From NCBI RefSeq assembly GCF_004366735.1, contig NZ_SOQX01000002.1, positions 248,001 through 312,000 on the forward strand: a stretch of 64,000 bases of DNA, given 5' to 3'. Within the stretch, counting starts at the first letter, position 1. Each line of letters starts with the position of its first letter. The stretch is from Thiohalophilus thiocyanatoxydans (lineage in GTDB: Bacteria; Pseudomonadota; Gammaproteobacteria; UBA6429; Thiohalophilaceae). Below, piece after piece: positions 19,830-28,543 of this stretch. A program made the translations under genes and the position numbers. The notes beneath the pieces were generated by a model, which saw only the letters and a list, made by a program, of their open reading frames with translations, did not search any database and was not told the origin of the DNA.

Positions 19830-20669
19830 ATGACTGAACAGGAACTCAAACGCATTATCGAAGCCATACTGTTTGCCGCTGACGATCCGGTGAACCTGAG
19901 CCAGTTGCAGGCGGTCTTCGCCGAGGATGACGGGCCGGACGCCGACGCGATCAAGGCGGCCATCGCCGCCCTGCAGGAGGATTACGCCGAACACAGTCTG
20001 GAGCTGCGTGAGATTAACTCCGGCTATCGCTTTCAGGTCAAACAGGATTACGCCAACTGGGTTGCCAAACTCTGGGAAGAGAAGCCGAGCCGCTATTCGC
20101 GCGCTGTACTCGAGACCCTGGCGCTGATCGCCTATCGCCAGCCGATCACCCGCGGGGAGATCGAGGAAGTACGCGGTGTCAGTGTCAGCACCCAGATCAT
20201 CAAGACCCTGCAGGAGCGCGAATGGGTCAAGGTGGTGGGCCATCGGGATGTGCCGGGCAAGCCGGCCCTGTATGCCACCACCCACGAGTTTCTCGATTAC
20301 TTCAATCTCAAGAGCCTGCAGGATCTGCCGCCGCTGGCCGAGCTGCGGGATATTGACTCGATCAACGCCGAACTTGACTGGGGTGATGAGGGGCAACAGG
20401 ACGCCGCCGCTGACAGCGAGTCGGAAGAAGCCTCGACAATGAATGACCTCGCCGGGACGGACAGCGAGGCTGACGTCGATACCGACACCGATACCGATAC
20501 CGAAGCCGAAGCCGAAGCCGAAGCCGAAGTCGAAGCCGAACAGCCGGCGGAAGCGGCATTGCAGGATGAAGAGGCCGATACCGACCGTGAAGCCGATGTC
20601 GACAGCGAAGAGGAAACTGGACAGGAAGAAGCGACCCGATCTGAACGGGTATTGAGTGCCGAGCACTGA
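19830..20669 (+). CDS. scpB: segregation and condensation protein B, with acidic repeat tail
   Basis: Winged-helix partner of the SMC-ScpA complex. The conserved core spans residues 1-175 (EAILFAADDPVNLSQLQAVF, ETLALIAYRQPITRGEIEEVRGVSVS, YATTHEFLDYFNL). About 100 further residues form a very acidic tail, including DTDTDTDTEAEAEAEAEVEAE encoded by GATACC/GAAGCC hexamer repeats (about 20470-20540). Repeat slippage probably makes the tail length variable. It lies between scpA and rluB. Confidence 0.93.
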   Translation: MTEQELKRIIEAILFAADDPVNLSQLQAVFAEDDGPDADAIKAAIAALQEDYAEHSLELREINSGYRFQVKQDYANWVAKLWEEKPSRYSRAVLETLALIAYRQPITRGEIEEVRGVSVSTQIIKTLQEREWVKVVGHRDVPGKPALYATTHEFLDYFNLKSLQDLPPLAELRDIDSINAELDWGDEGQQDAAADSESEEASTMNDLAGTDSEADVDTDTDTDTEAEAEAEAEVEAEQPAEAALQDEEADTDREADVDSEEETGQEEATRSERVLSAEH

Positions 20670-20675
20670 CGTCCC

Positions 20676-21512
20676 ATGGCCGAACGCGTACAGAAAGTCC
20701 TGGCCCAGGCCGGCTACGGCTCACGCCGGGAAATCGAATCCTGGATCGAGCAGGGCCGCATTGAAATCAATGGCCAGCCGGCCAAACTCGGCGACCGGGT
20801 CGAAGCGGAGGACGAGATCCGGCTCAACGGCAAACCGGTGCGCCGTACCCTCGATCTCGCGCCGCGCCGCATCCTGCTCTACAACAAACCCGAAGGCGAA
20901 ATCTGCAGCCGCAACGATCCCGAAGGCCGCCCCACGGTGTTCGACAAACTGCCGCCGGTGAAAAACGGCCGCTGGATCGTCGTCGGTCGCCTGGACATCA
21001 ACTCCTCCGGCCTGATCCTGTTTACCACAGACGGGGAGCTGGCCAATCGCCTGATGCACCCCTCCTATGAGATCGAACGCGAGTATGCGGTGCGCGTGCT
21101 GGGCGAATTCTCCGACGAGACGCGTCGCCGGTTACGCACGGGCGTCCAGCTGGACGACGGCCCGGCCCGTTTCGACGACATCGTCGACGGCGGCGGGCAG
21201 GGCGTCAATCACTGGTATTACGTACTGCTGCACGAAGGGCGCAACCGGGAAGTCCGGCGCCTGTTCGAACAGGTGGGCGTCACTGTCAACCGGCTGATTC
21301 GCACCCGCTTCGGCAACCTGTTTCTGCCGCGTCGGGTACCGCAGGGCAAGTGGCAGGAGCTGGGCGAAAAAGACCTCAACAATGTCCTGAAGCTGGTCGG
21401 CATGGACGAAGCCCTGCCCAAACCATCACGCCCGGCAAAAAAACAAACCCGCAAGAAAACCGCCAGCAAAAAACAAACTCGTAAAAAGACCTGGAGACGA
21501 ACCAGCCAGTAA
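20676..21512 (+). CDS. rluB: 23S rRNA pseudouridine(2605) synthase RluB
   Basis: Converts U2605 of 23S rRNA to pseudouridine. It has an S4 RNA-binding domain (RVQKVLAQAGYGSRREIESWIEQGRIEINGQ) and a catalytic domain with GRLDINSSGLILFTTDG, whose Asp (about residue 107) is catalytic. EGRNREVRRLFEQVG and LIRTRFG complete the RsuA/RluB signature. The C-terminus is a Lys/Thr/Arg-rich tail (KKQTRKKTASKKQTRKKTW), probably disordered and RNA-binding. It follows scpB by 6 bp. Confidence 0.94.
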   Translation: MAERVQKVLAQAGYGSRREIESWIEQGRIEINGQPAKLGDRVEAEDEIRLNGKPVRRTLDLAPRRILLYNKPEGEICSRNDPEGRPTVFDKLPPVKNGRWIVVGRLDINSSGLILFTTDGELANRLMHPSYEIEREYAVRVLGEFSDETRRRLRTGVQLDDGPARFDDIVDGGGQGVNHWYYVLLHEGRNREVRRLFEQVGVTVNRLIRTRFGNLFLPRRVPQGKWQELGEKDLNNVLKLVGMDEALPKPSRPAKKQTRKKTASKKQTRKKTWRRTSQ

Positions 21513-21534
21513 TTCCTTTTTCTTACTCACTGGG

Positions 21535-21857
21535 AATCAACGCGGAGCCCGCGGAGTCGCAGAGTTTGAATTGTCACGCGACGGCCGGGTGCAAGCAGTG
21601 ATATACAAGCTAACAATGTCAAAGATGTGTTTTTGACATGCTTTTCTCCGCGACTCTGCGCCTCCGCGAGCTCCGCGTTATTCTCAGGGCATATTTGAAA
21701 AGTGGTACAGGTTACATGAATCCCGGTAGGAGCCCCTCTGGCACGACAAACCATACCATCTCGACAGGTTCATCGGCTCCTGCGGTCTGGCGGATCGGGA
21801 TGATTTCCTCGGCACTCGTGACTCGTCCCTCGGAACTCGCCCGCGGGACGCGGGCTA
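21535..21857. repeat. inverted CGCGGAG-type repeats, then gap without a gene
   Basis: AACGCGGAGCCCGCGGAGTC (21539 on) and the reverse-complement run CTCCGCGACTCTGCGCCTCC (21646 on) flank about 80 bp. From about 21690 to 21857 I see no gene or clear repeat, except a short CTCGTGACTCGTCCCTCGG heptamer run near 21815. Confidence 0.65.
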
Positions 21858-22286
21858 TCAGCTGGCCTGCTTGATACGGTGTTTGGCGCGCAGGGTATAG
21901 GGTTTGAGTTCCATGGGCAGATCGATGTATTCGCTCAGCAGGATTACCAGCCGACGTGTGTTGCTGGTGCCGATCTGTTTGAGTTTGTCGACCGCTTTCT
22001 TGTCCTCGAGCGGACTGTTGAAGTCGCGCAGGATGTAGATGCCGTAATGGGGCGTGGTATCGATGTGTTCCAGCACTTCCAGCGGCGTTCGGGTATGGGG
22101 GAGCGAGATGTGCGCGGCACCGACGCGATGCATGCTCTCTCCGGCCTGGTATATATAGATCGCCTTGTTGCTGAAACGGTTTACCTGGTTAAACAGATCA
22201 ATGACCCGATCCGTGTCATAGGTTTCCATCGTGGCCAGCTTGAAGCGGGTTTCGAGCACCTTTTCCAGTTGTTGCAGGTAGTTCAT
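21858..22286 (-). CDS. hypothetical protein resembling the N-terminal domain of Ycf46-type AAA ATPases
   Basis: Cytoplasmic protein of 142 aa. The order LEKVLETRFKLATMETYDTDRVIDLF, PLEVLEHI, YGIYILRDFNSPLED, KLKQIGTSNTRRLVILLSEYIDLPMELKPY resembles the accessory domain that precedes the ATPase module in Ycf46-like proteins. Here the Walker A/B module is absent and nothing downstream supplies it. It could be a truncated derivative or a stand-alone regulator. GGGA lies 9 bases before the ATG. The family link is by recollection and moderately sure. Confidence 0.55.
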   Translation of the reverse strand: MNYLQQLEKVLETRFKLATMETYDTDRVIDLFNQVNRFSNKAIYIYQAGESMHRVGAAHISLPHTRTPLEVLEHIDTTPHYGIYILRDFNSPLEDKKAVDKLKQIGTSNTRRLVILLSEYIDLPMELKPYTLRAKHRIKQAS

Positions 22287-22648
22287 CCAGTTGATTCCCG
22301 TATGCGAACTTATGGACTAGTATAATCCCTTTCCCGCGGCTTCACAGTGCCGGCGCGTGACCGTGTTCAAATTCCGACCGTTTTGTCATGGCCGGCGGGA
22401 TAACCGGTTCGACCGCCAGGCCCTGTCCCGGCAGCGCCGGCCAGAACGCGAACGGGCTCCCCGACGGGCCGGATATCGCGTTGCGGATCGGAATAATAAA
22501 TACAATTAAAACAATAGCTTGAAGCGTTATTCGGGTGGCAAGCTGATAACAGGGCGGTTCCCGACGGTGGTTGCTTGATTTTACGGAACGGCTGGGTAAC
22601 AGTGCGGTCTATAAATAATCAGCATTGCGATTCAAAAAGGGGGGTAAC
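22287..22648. other. intergenic region without a gene
   Basis: About 360 bp between divergent genes. A TATAAT hexamer occurs at 22320 but I find no matching -35 box at normal spacing. The part next to the thioredoxin gene is AT-rich and contains a strong ribosome site (AAGGGGGGTAAC). No known riboswitch pattern was recognised. Confidence 0.4.
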
Positions 22649-23695
22649 ATGCTGTTGAACCGATTCTGGAGCCTTGTTCCGGTGGTAGTGTTGCTACTCG
22701 CCGGACAACCCGGCCAGGCCGCCGAAGGCGAGGGGCTGGATGAAGGGATGAACAATCCGGGCTATCACGAGAAACCGGCCTGGTTCAAAAATTCATTCCT
22801 GGATATTCGTGAGGACATCGACGAGGCCGCGCAGGAAGACAAGCGCGTGATGCTCTATTTCTATCAGGACGGCTGTCCTTACTGCGCGAAATTGCTGCAG
22901 GACAATTTCGGTCAGAAGGAGATTGCCGAGATGACCCGGGAAAACTTCGATGTGATCGCCATTAACATGTGGGGCGATCGGGAAGTGACCGATCTGAACG
23001 GCAACATGCTCACCGAGAAAAAGTTCGCCGAGAACCTCGAGGTAATGTTCACGCCGACATTGCTGATGATGGATGAAAACGGCAAGGTTGCACTGCGCGT
23101 CAACGGCTATTATGCGCCTGACAAGTTCATGGCCGCGCTGGAATATATCAGTGAGAAGAAAGAAAACCAGCTGAGCTTTCGCGAATACTACAAGGAACAG
23201 GGCGGCGAGAAGGCCAGCGGCGAGTTACATCAGGCCGAATTCCTGCAGGATCCACCCTACAATCTGCAAAAACTGTCCAGTCAAGACAAACCCCTGCTGC
23301 TAATGTTCGAGCAAAAAGCCTGCAAGGCGTGTGATGAGTTACACGGCGACATCTATCCCCGCGAAGCGACCCGCGAGCAGCTGGATCGTTTTGATGTGGT
23401 ACGGCTGGATATGTGGAGTGAGGAAGAAGTCGTCGGGCCCAACGGCGAGACCAAAACGGCCAAAGAACTGGCTGGCGAACTGGACATTAAATACGCCCCG
23501 ACGCTGGTGTTCTTTGATACCGACGGCAAGGAAGTATTCCGTGCCGAAGCCTATCTGAAAGCCTTCCATGTGCAGTCAGTCATGGACTACGTAGCGTCCG
23601 GCGCCTACAAGGAACAGCCCAACTTCCAGCGCTACATCTCCGCCCGCGCCGACAAACTCGAAGAACAGGGTGTGCACGTTGACTTGTGGGAGTAA
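22649..23695 (+). CDS. periplasmic protein with two thioredoxin-like domains
   Basis: Exported 348-aa protein (signal peptide MLLNRFWSLVPVVVLLLAGQPGQAAEG). Domain 1 holds YFYQDGCPYCAKLL with a CPYC redox centre like SoxW/DsbA. Domain 2 holds LLMFEQKACKACDELH with a CKAC centre. Each is followed by a cis-Pro strand (EVMFTPTLLMMDENGK and IKYAPTLVFFDTDGK). The repeated layout shows internal duplication. It probably reduces or oxidises periplasmic thiols, with substrate unknown. The ATG at 22649 has a strong ribosome site. A remnant of its 3' end is found at 24186-24248. Confidence 0.8.
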   Translation: MLLNRFWSLVPVVVLLLAGQPGQAAEGEGLDEGMNNPGYHEKPAWFKNSFLDIREDIDEAAQEDKRVMLYFYQDGCPYCAKLLQDNFGQKEIAEMTRENFDVIAINMWGDREVTDLNGNMLTEKKFAENLEVMFTPTLLMMDENGKVALRVNGYYAPDKFMAALEYISEKKENQLSFREYYKEQGGEKASGELHQAEFLQDPPYNLQKLSSQDKPLLLMFEQKACKACDELHGDIYPREATREQLDRFDVVRLDMWSEEEVVGPNGETKTAKELAGELDIKYAPTLVFFDTDGKEVFRAEAYLKAFHVQSVMDYVASGAYKEQPNFQRYISARADKLEEQGVHVDLWE

Positions 23696-23879
23696 CGCCA
23701 CTTTTCAGCGCTCTGGGAAATAACGCAGAGGACGCGGAGTCGCAGAGTTTTCTGTGACTCCGTCTGACTTGAAATATCGTTGTGAGATTGAGTGCGACTC
23801 ACAAGAAAGGTCTTCACAAAATGCTTTTTCTCCGCGCCTCCGCGAACTCCGCGTTTTGTTATCAAGGCATCAAGAAATG

Positions 23880-23942
23880 GCATCTTTTTGCGCGTACAGG
23901 ATCTGGCCGTTGACGTTCTGGCTGTCCGGGCCGAGGAGGTAG
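23880..23942 (-). pseudogene. 3'-end fragment of yciK (duplicate)
   Basis: This segment repeats the last 21 codons and stop of the yciK gene (24377-24449) with only two base differences. It encodes LLGPDSQNVNGQILYAQKDAIS on the minus strand. The identity extends downstream of the stop through the CTCCGCG array (23830-23879 against 24337-24386). There is no upstream part, so it is a non-functional remnant. Confidence 0.8.
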
Positions 23943-24185
23943 CGCGTAGTGTTACCTGACGCTTTTTCTTGTGGGATTGTCACGTAGGCTACCGCCAATG
24001 TGACCTGCTCACTCATTTTTCGATGCTCTGGGAATTAACGCGGAGGGCGCGGAGGCGCAGAGACGCGGAGTAAAAATGATCTAGTGGTAGGCCGGACATA
24101 GCACCCTGCGGGCATAAACTCCGCGGTGTCCGGCAATTTGCGGAATGCCCGATACCGCTTCGCTTTATCGGGCCTACGACTGCGT

Positions 24186-24248
24186 GCGTTCCATGTCCAA
24201 TCAGTGATGGATTACGTCGCCCCCGGTGCTTACAGGGATCAGTATTGA
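24186..24248 (+). pseudogene. 3'-end fragment of the double-thioredoxin gene (duplicate)
   Basis: Reads AFHVQSVMDYVAPGAYRDQY-stop, matching AFHVQSVMDYVASGAYKEQ of the intact gene (23561-23620). Only this short C-terminal piece remains, so it is a remnant of a second copy. Confidence 0.75.
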
Positions 24249-24376
24249 GGCATGAATATCAGGTAGTGCTATGCGCAACCTGATCTATGGAACTGTCCGC
24301 TATTCAAAACCTAAAATTCAACATTCAAAATTATTTCTCCGCGCCTCCGCGAACTCCGCGTTTTGTTATCAAGGCA

Positions 24377-25144
24377 TCAAGAAATGGCATCTTTTTGCGC
24401 GTACAGGATCTGGCCGTTGACGGTCTGGCTGTCGGGGCCGAGGAGGTAGAGGTAGGCGGGGAGCAGGGTCTCGATCTCGGGATGCTGGTTGGGATCTTCG
24501 CCGGGGAAGGCCGTGCGTCGGGTCTGGGTTTGTACCGGGCCGGGGATCAGGCTGTTGACCCGGATCGGGGTGTTGGTCTCCAGCTCGCTGGCCAGGATCT
24601 GCATCAGGTTGTCTGCGCCGGCCTTGCTCACGCTGTAGGCGCCCCAGTAGGCGCGGCCGCCCTGGATTTCGCTGGCGGAGGTGAAGATCAGCGAGGCGGC
24701 GGGCGATTTTTTCAGCAGCGGCAGCAGGGCCCGGGTCAGTAAGAAGGGCGCGTTCAGATTGACCTGCAGCACCCGGGCCCACAAGGTCACATCATAATGT
24801 TCCACCGGCGCAAGTGCGCCGAGTTGCGCCGCGTTATGGACCAGACCGTCCAGGCGGCCGAACTCCTGGTCGAGGGTCTCGGCCAGCTGTTGATAATGAT
24901 CGGGCGTGGCCCCTTCCAGATCCAGCGGCACGATCGCCGGCTCCGGGTGACCGGTGCCGACGATGCGGTCATAGACCTGTTCCAGCTTTTTAATGGTTCG
25001 TCCCAGCAGAATGACTGTGGCACCGTGCGCGGCAAGCGAGGCGGCCAGTTCGGCGCCGATACCGCTGCCGGCACCGGTGACAAGAATGATCCGATCCTGC
25101 AGCAGGTCCGGGGCGGGTTGATAATCTGAAAGTGCGGTTGTCAT
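24377..25144 (-). CDS. yciK: YciK-type short-chain dehydrogenase/reductase
   Basis: NAD(P)-dependent oxidoreductase of 255 aa with Rossmann motif VTGAGSGIGAELA (about 23-35), NAA (VHNAAQLG), catalytic Ser in FTSASEIQG, and YxxxK (YSVSKAGAD). The C-terminal part (RVNSLIPGPVQTQTRRTAFPGEDP) matches YciK. Its substrate is not established. The ATG overlaps the hpnE stop (ATGA), so it is coupled to the hopanoid genes, although yciK usually sits near rluB. Confidence 0.85.
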   Translation of the reverse strand: MTTALSDYQPAPDLLQDRIILVTGAGSGIGAELAASLAAHGATVILLGRTIKKLEQVYDRIVGTGHPEPAIVPLDLEGATPDHYQQLAETLDQEFGRLDGLVHNAAQLGALAPVEHYDVTLWARVLQVNLNAPFLLTRALLPLLKKSPAASLIFTSASEIQGGRAYWGAYSVSKAGADNLMQILASELETNTPIRVNSLIPGPVQTQTRRTAFPGEDPNQHPEIETLLPAYLYLLGPDSQTVNGQILYAQKDAIS

Positions 25145-26481
25145 GGAGAAGTGTCTTGTTCCGGGTTCGGGAGGGCCTGATGGGCCAGAGCCGCGCATTG
25201 TACCCCACTTCGTACCGCCCCTTCGAGTGTGGCGGGGTACCCGGTGCGGGTGTAGTCCCCGGCCAGCCATAAACCGCTGACCGCGGTGCGATGATCGGGA
25301 CGCTGTGCATTGATCCCGACCCGGCTGGCAAAGGTGGCGCGTTTCTCGCGCAGCACATACGCCTGCTCATGGGCGGGCCAGTCGGGAAACAGGGCGGCCA
25401 GCTCCTGCGCCAGCCGTTCGATCAGCTGCGGATTGTCCAGCTGCAGATGCTCGCCCTGACTGCTCAGCACCACTGCCAGCAGACCCGGCTGATCATAGAT
25501 GCCGCGATCGAAAACCCACTGGCCCAGCCCGCCGAGCAGCCCCAGCATGGGCTGCGGCAGTTGCACCCGGGCGGGGTATTGCAAATAGACGGTACAGATC
25601 GGCTCATAGGTAAACGCCTCACACTGTTGCTGTAAACTCGCCAGTGCCGGCTGCGCTTGACTCAGGGCGCTGACCGCGTGGGGCGGCACGGCGAGTATGA
25701 TCTGATCGGCGTGCAGCTCGCCAGCGGCCGTGCGAACCCCCTTGATCTGTTGATCGTCGATCAGCAACTGGCTCACGCGTTGACCCAGACGGACTTCACC
25801 GCCTTGCTGTTCGATATATTGCATGGCCGGTTCGTTAAACAGCGTGCCGAGATCGCGCCGGGCGTAGAGCAGATCCGAATCCCGGCGCTGATGCAAAAAG
25901 GCATCGCGCAGCACATTCACGAACAACGCGGCGGAACTCTCCGCCAGCGGCGTGTTCATTACCGCCAGACACAGCGGGTTCCAGAACTTGTGGATCAACT
26001 CGGGGGGCTGACCGGTCTGCTGCAACAGGGCAAGCAGGGATTGATCGGTGTCGCCTCCCAGCCGGTTGCGCCACAACCGCCAGCCGAATTTGAGGGCTTG
26101 CCGGCGACTGGCGTAGCTGAGGCCGCGGGCGCCGAGCAGGGCCCCGAGCAGATGCAGCGGTGCGGGCAGGCGCGGCGCGCGCAGTTCCAGTCCCGTCCCG
26201 TGGCTGTTGCAGACCAGCAGATGCAGATGCCGGCGCTCGAAAGCCGATTCCGGCACACCGATCTGTTGTAACAGGGCCAGGGTGCGGTGGTACGCCCCGA
26301 GGAACAGATGCTGACCGTTGTCCACCGCGTGGTCCGCGAAGGCGACTTTGCGCGCCCGTCCGCCCGGCTGACGCGCCGATTCCAGCAGCAGCGGCCGATG
26401 ACCGAGACCGGCCAGGCGGACCGCCGCCGCCAGGCCGGCCCAGCCGGCCCCGACGATGATCACCGATTCGCCGCGCCTCAT
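25141..26481 (-). CDS. hpnE: hydroxysqualene dehydroxylase HpnE
   Basis: FAD-dependent enzyme of 446 aa that reduces hydroxysqualene to squalene, the third step of the HpnCDE route. The N-terminal dinucleotide site VIIVGAGWAGLAAAVRLAGLG with PLLLESARQPGGRARKV is at residues 7-44, DNGQHLFLGAY follows, and the C-terminal FAD motif GLWLAGDYTRTGYPATLEGAVRSG is complete. I chose the ATG at 26481 because it overlaps the hpnD stop (TAATG) and gives the standard N-terminus. Confidence 0.92.
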   Translation of the reverse strand: MRRGESVIIVGAGWAGLAAAVRLAGLGHRPLLLESARQPGGRARKVAFADHAVDNGQHLFLGAYHRTLALLQQIGVPESAFERRHLHLLVCNSHGTGLELRAPRLPAPLHLLGALLGARGLSYASRRQALKFGWRLWRNRLGGDTDQSLLALLQQTGQPPELIHKFWNPLCLAVMNTPLAESSAALFVNVLRDAFLHQRRDSDLLYARRDLGTLFNEPAMQYIEQQGGEVRLGQRVSQLLIDDQQIKGVRTAAGELHADQIILAVPPHAVSALSQAQPALASLQQQCEAFTYEPICTVYLQYPARVQLPQPMLGLLGGLGQWVFDRGIYDQPGLLAVVLSSQGEHLQLDNPQLIERLAQELAALFPDWPAHEQAYVLREKRATFASRVGINAQRPDHRTAVSGLWLAGDYTRTGYPATLEGAVRSGVQCAALAHQALPNPEQDTSP

Positions 26482-27353
26482 TAATCCGTGTCCGCCACGG
26501 GCGGCTGCCGGCGACGCCATGTTTCCCGCCAGACGGTCTTCCCGGCCAGCCACAGCTTGGCGAGCGCGGTCAGGCTCAGGCGCTGGGTCAGCACATGAAA
26601 GCCGTCTTTTTCCAGTTCATCGAGCAGGCCTTCATAGATGGCGCTCATGACCAGTCCGGCGCGCTGGGCCCGGCGATCGATCGCCGGTAAATGATCATGG
26701 GCGCGTTGATAGTAGTCGCGGGCCCGCCGGGCCTCGAACGCCATCAATTGATAAAAGTCGGGGCTCTCCCGGCCTTGCAGCAGATCGTCCTCGCTCACAC
26801 CGAACTGCTGTAAATCTTCCCGGGGCAGATAGATGCGGCCGCGGCGGGCATCCTCGCCGACATCCCGCAGGATGTTGGTCAGCTGGAAGGCCATGCCGAG
26901 GTCCCGTGCATATTTGAGCGTGCGCCGATCGCGATAACCGAAAATCTCCGCCGACAACAGGCCGACCACGCTGGCGACCCGGTAACAGTAAAGTGAGAGT
27001 TCCTTGAAGGTGTCATAGCGCTGCTGATCGAGATCCATCTCCATGCCGTCGATGATCTCCAGAAAATATTCCTGTGGCAGATCAAAATCGCGGACGGCCG
27101 CTTGCAGCGCCCGGGTGACCGGATGCTGCGGTTGGCCGCTGTAGAGACGCTCGATTTCCGAGCGCCACCACTGCAACTTGACCCGCCGGATCTCCGGCAT
27201 GCTGTCGGCATCCACCACATCATCCACTTCCCGGCAAAAGGCGTACAGCGCGGTGATGGCGCGCCGGCGATGGCGGGGCAGAAACAGGAAACTGTAATAA
27301 AAACTGGAGCCGCTGGTCGCGGTCTTTTCCTGGCAATACTGTTCGGGCGTCAT
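26481..27353 (-). CDS. hpnD: presqualene diphosphate synthase HpnD
   Basis: Joins two farnesyl diphosphates to presqualene diphosphate. 290 aa with trans-isoprenyl synthase motifs: FYYSFLFLPRHRRRAITALYAFCREVDDVVD (first Asp-rich motif, about 18-48) and NILRDVGEDARRGRIYLPREDL (second motif, about 150-170). It lies 15 bp after hpnC and overlaps hpnE. No squalene-hopene cyclase is in the window, so the end product (hopanoids or other) is inferred from the gene set. Confidence 0.93.
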   Translation of the reverse strand: MTPEQYCQEKTATSGSSFYYSFLFLPRHRRRAITALYAFCREVDDVVDADSMPEIRRVKLQWWRSEIERLYSGQPQHPVTRALQAAVRDFDLPQEYFLEIIDGMEMDLDQQRYDTFKELSLYCYRVASVVGLLSAEIFGYRDRRTLKYARDLGMAFQLTNILRDVGEDARRGRIYLPREDLQQFGVSEDDLLQGRESPDFYQLMAFEARRARDYYQRAHDHLPAIDRRAQRAGLVMSAIYEGLLDELEKDGFHVLTQRLSLTALAKLWLAGKTVWRETWRRRQPPVADTD

Positions 27354-27368
27354 GATGGGCTCAGTTTA

Positions 27369-28268
27369 TCAGATTCCGCAGCCGGGTTTGCCCGGCCGCT
27401 GGCGTCGGCCCAGACGCGGGAAGGCGGCCTGAACGAACATGGCGAATCCGTCACGGGGCGTCAGTCGCGGGCGGGCAAACGCATCGTTCGGACTCTCGTG
27501 CAAATGTTTGAGAATGCGGGCGCCGCCGGCGATGATCAGCCGCAGTTCAAACGCGAAGCGTCCGGAAAGCCGCAGCCCCAGGGGCGCGCCGGATTCGAGC
27601 AGGCGCCGCGCCCGCTCGATCTGTCCCCGCATCAACGCCTGCATGGCAAAATCGGTGGTGCGATTGGCCAGGTGGGCCTCGGTCACGCCATGACGTTGCA
27701 TCTCATCCTGCGGCAGATAGATCCGGTTGTTCTCCGTGTAGTCCTGATGCATGTCCTGCAGAAAATTGATCAACTGCAGGGCGGTGCAGATGGCGTTGGA
27801 ATAACCGAGATTGAGCTCGGTGGCGGCGCGATTGAGATGCAGCAGCAGTTCGCCCACCGGGTTGGCCGACAGGCGACAATAGTCCATCACTTCCCCGAAA
27901 TCGGCATAACGGGTTTTCTGCACATCCTGGCGAAAGGCCTGCAACAGGCGCTCAAAGGGTTGCACGGGAAGTTGATGTTGCCGGATAACATCCTGCAGGG
28001 CGATGAACACCGGGTCATCGGCTACCCGGCCCTGCTGCAGCTGTTGCAGGCGTGCCTGATAATCATCGAGTTTTGCCAGACGTTGTTCGGCGCTGAGATC
28101 CCCTTCATCGGCAAAATCATCCGCGGTGCGGGCAAAAGCGTAAATGACCGTAACGGCCGGGCGAATACGCCCCGGCAACAGCCGGCTGGCGACGGGAAAA
28201 TTCTCGTAATGATCACGGGCCATTGCCGCGCAGTGCGCGTAAGCATCGGGCAGTCGGTCACTTGTCAT
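27369..28268 (-). CDS. hpnC: hydroxysqualene synthase HpnC
   Basis: Converts presqualene diphosphate to hydroxysqualene. 299 aa with the synthase motifs FPVASRLLPGRIRPAVTVIYAFARTADDFADEGD (first Asp-rich region) and INFLQDMHQDYTENNRIYLPQDEM (second). It is first in the hpnC-hpnD-hpnE-yciK run on the minus strand and diverges from a small membrane-protein gene across a 50-bp gap, which must hold both promoters. Confidence 0.93.
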   Translation of the reverse strand: MTSDRLPDAYAHCAAMARDHYENFPVASRLLPGRIRPAVTVIYAFARTADDFADEGDLSAEQRLAKLDDYQARLQQLQQGRVADDPVFIALQDVIRQHQLPVQPFERLLQAFRQDVQKTRYADFGEVMDYCRLSANPVGELLLHLNRAATELNLGYSNAICTALQLINFLQDMHQDYTENNRIYLPQDEMQRHGVTEAHLANRTTDFAMQALMRGQIERARRLLESGAPLGLRLSGRFAFELRLIIAGGARILKHLHESPNDAFARPRLTPRDGFAMFVQAAFPRLGRRQRPGKPGCGI

Positions 28269-28318
28269 GATAATAGTCTGTGGTATGGTTGTTTTATTGG
28301 CAAATCGGGGATAACAAC

Positions 28319-28543
28319 ATGAAAAAGCTGAAGCTGATCCTCTCGGGGATCATCATCGGACTGGCCTTGGGGCTGTGGTTCGGCGTCAATATTGGCAAAG
28401 GGAATCCGATATTGAGTAACCCCTTTGATGGGCCGACGCTCAAGCAGCGGCTTAAAGATACAACCGGCGATGCCGTGGAACGGGCCGGCAGAGAAATGGA
28501 AGAACTCGGTTCGGGTATCAAGGGTAACCTCGAGAAGGACTAG
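28319..28543 (+). CDS. small single-span membrane protein
   Basis: Protein of 74 aa: one membrane helix (KLKLILSGIIIGLALGLWFGVNIG, residues 3-26) and a soluble tail with charged helix (DAVERAGREMEELGSGIKGNLEKD). CGGGGATAAC lies upstream of the ATG at 28319. Its stop overlaps the stop of rmuC on the other strand within CTAG. No family recognised; the helix-plus-amphipathic-tail layout resembles small envelope-stress proteins but this is not evidence of function. Confidence 0.65.
   Translation: MKKLKLILSGIIIGLALGLWFGVNIGKGNPILSNPFDGPTLKQRLKDTTGDAVERAGREMEELGSGIKGNLEKD

Larger units (their letters stand above)
23700..24336. repeat. repeat-rich gap with inverted CGCGGAG arrays and REP-like palindromes
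   Basis: The gap holds CGCAGAGGACGCGGAGTCGC (23714 on) with its inverted partner (23830-23862) and GTCACGTAGGCTACCGCCAATGTGAC palindromes near 23980. A second CGCGGAG run lies near 24038, and a GCCGGACATAGC...GTGTCCGGC plus GCCCGATACCGC...TATCGGGC pair at 24092-24176. An ATTCAAAATTCAAC-type heptamer run ends it at 24301-24332. Confidence 0.75.

Noticed and set aside
22311-22330. Promoter at TATAAT near 22320
   Set aside because: The nearest TTGATT is 24 bp away and no ribosome-linked gene starts at a fitting distance.
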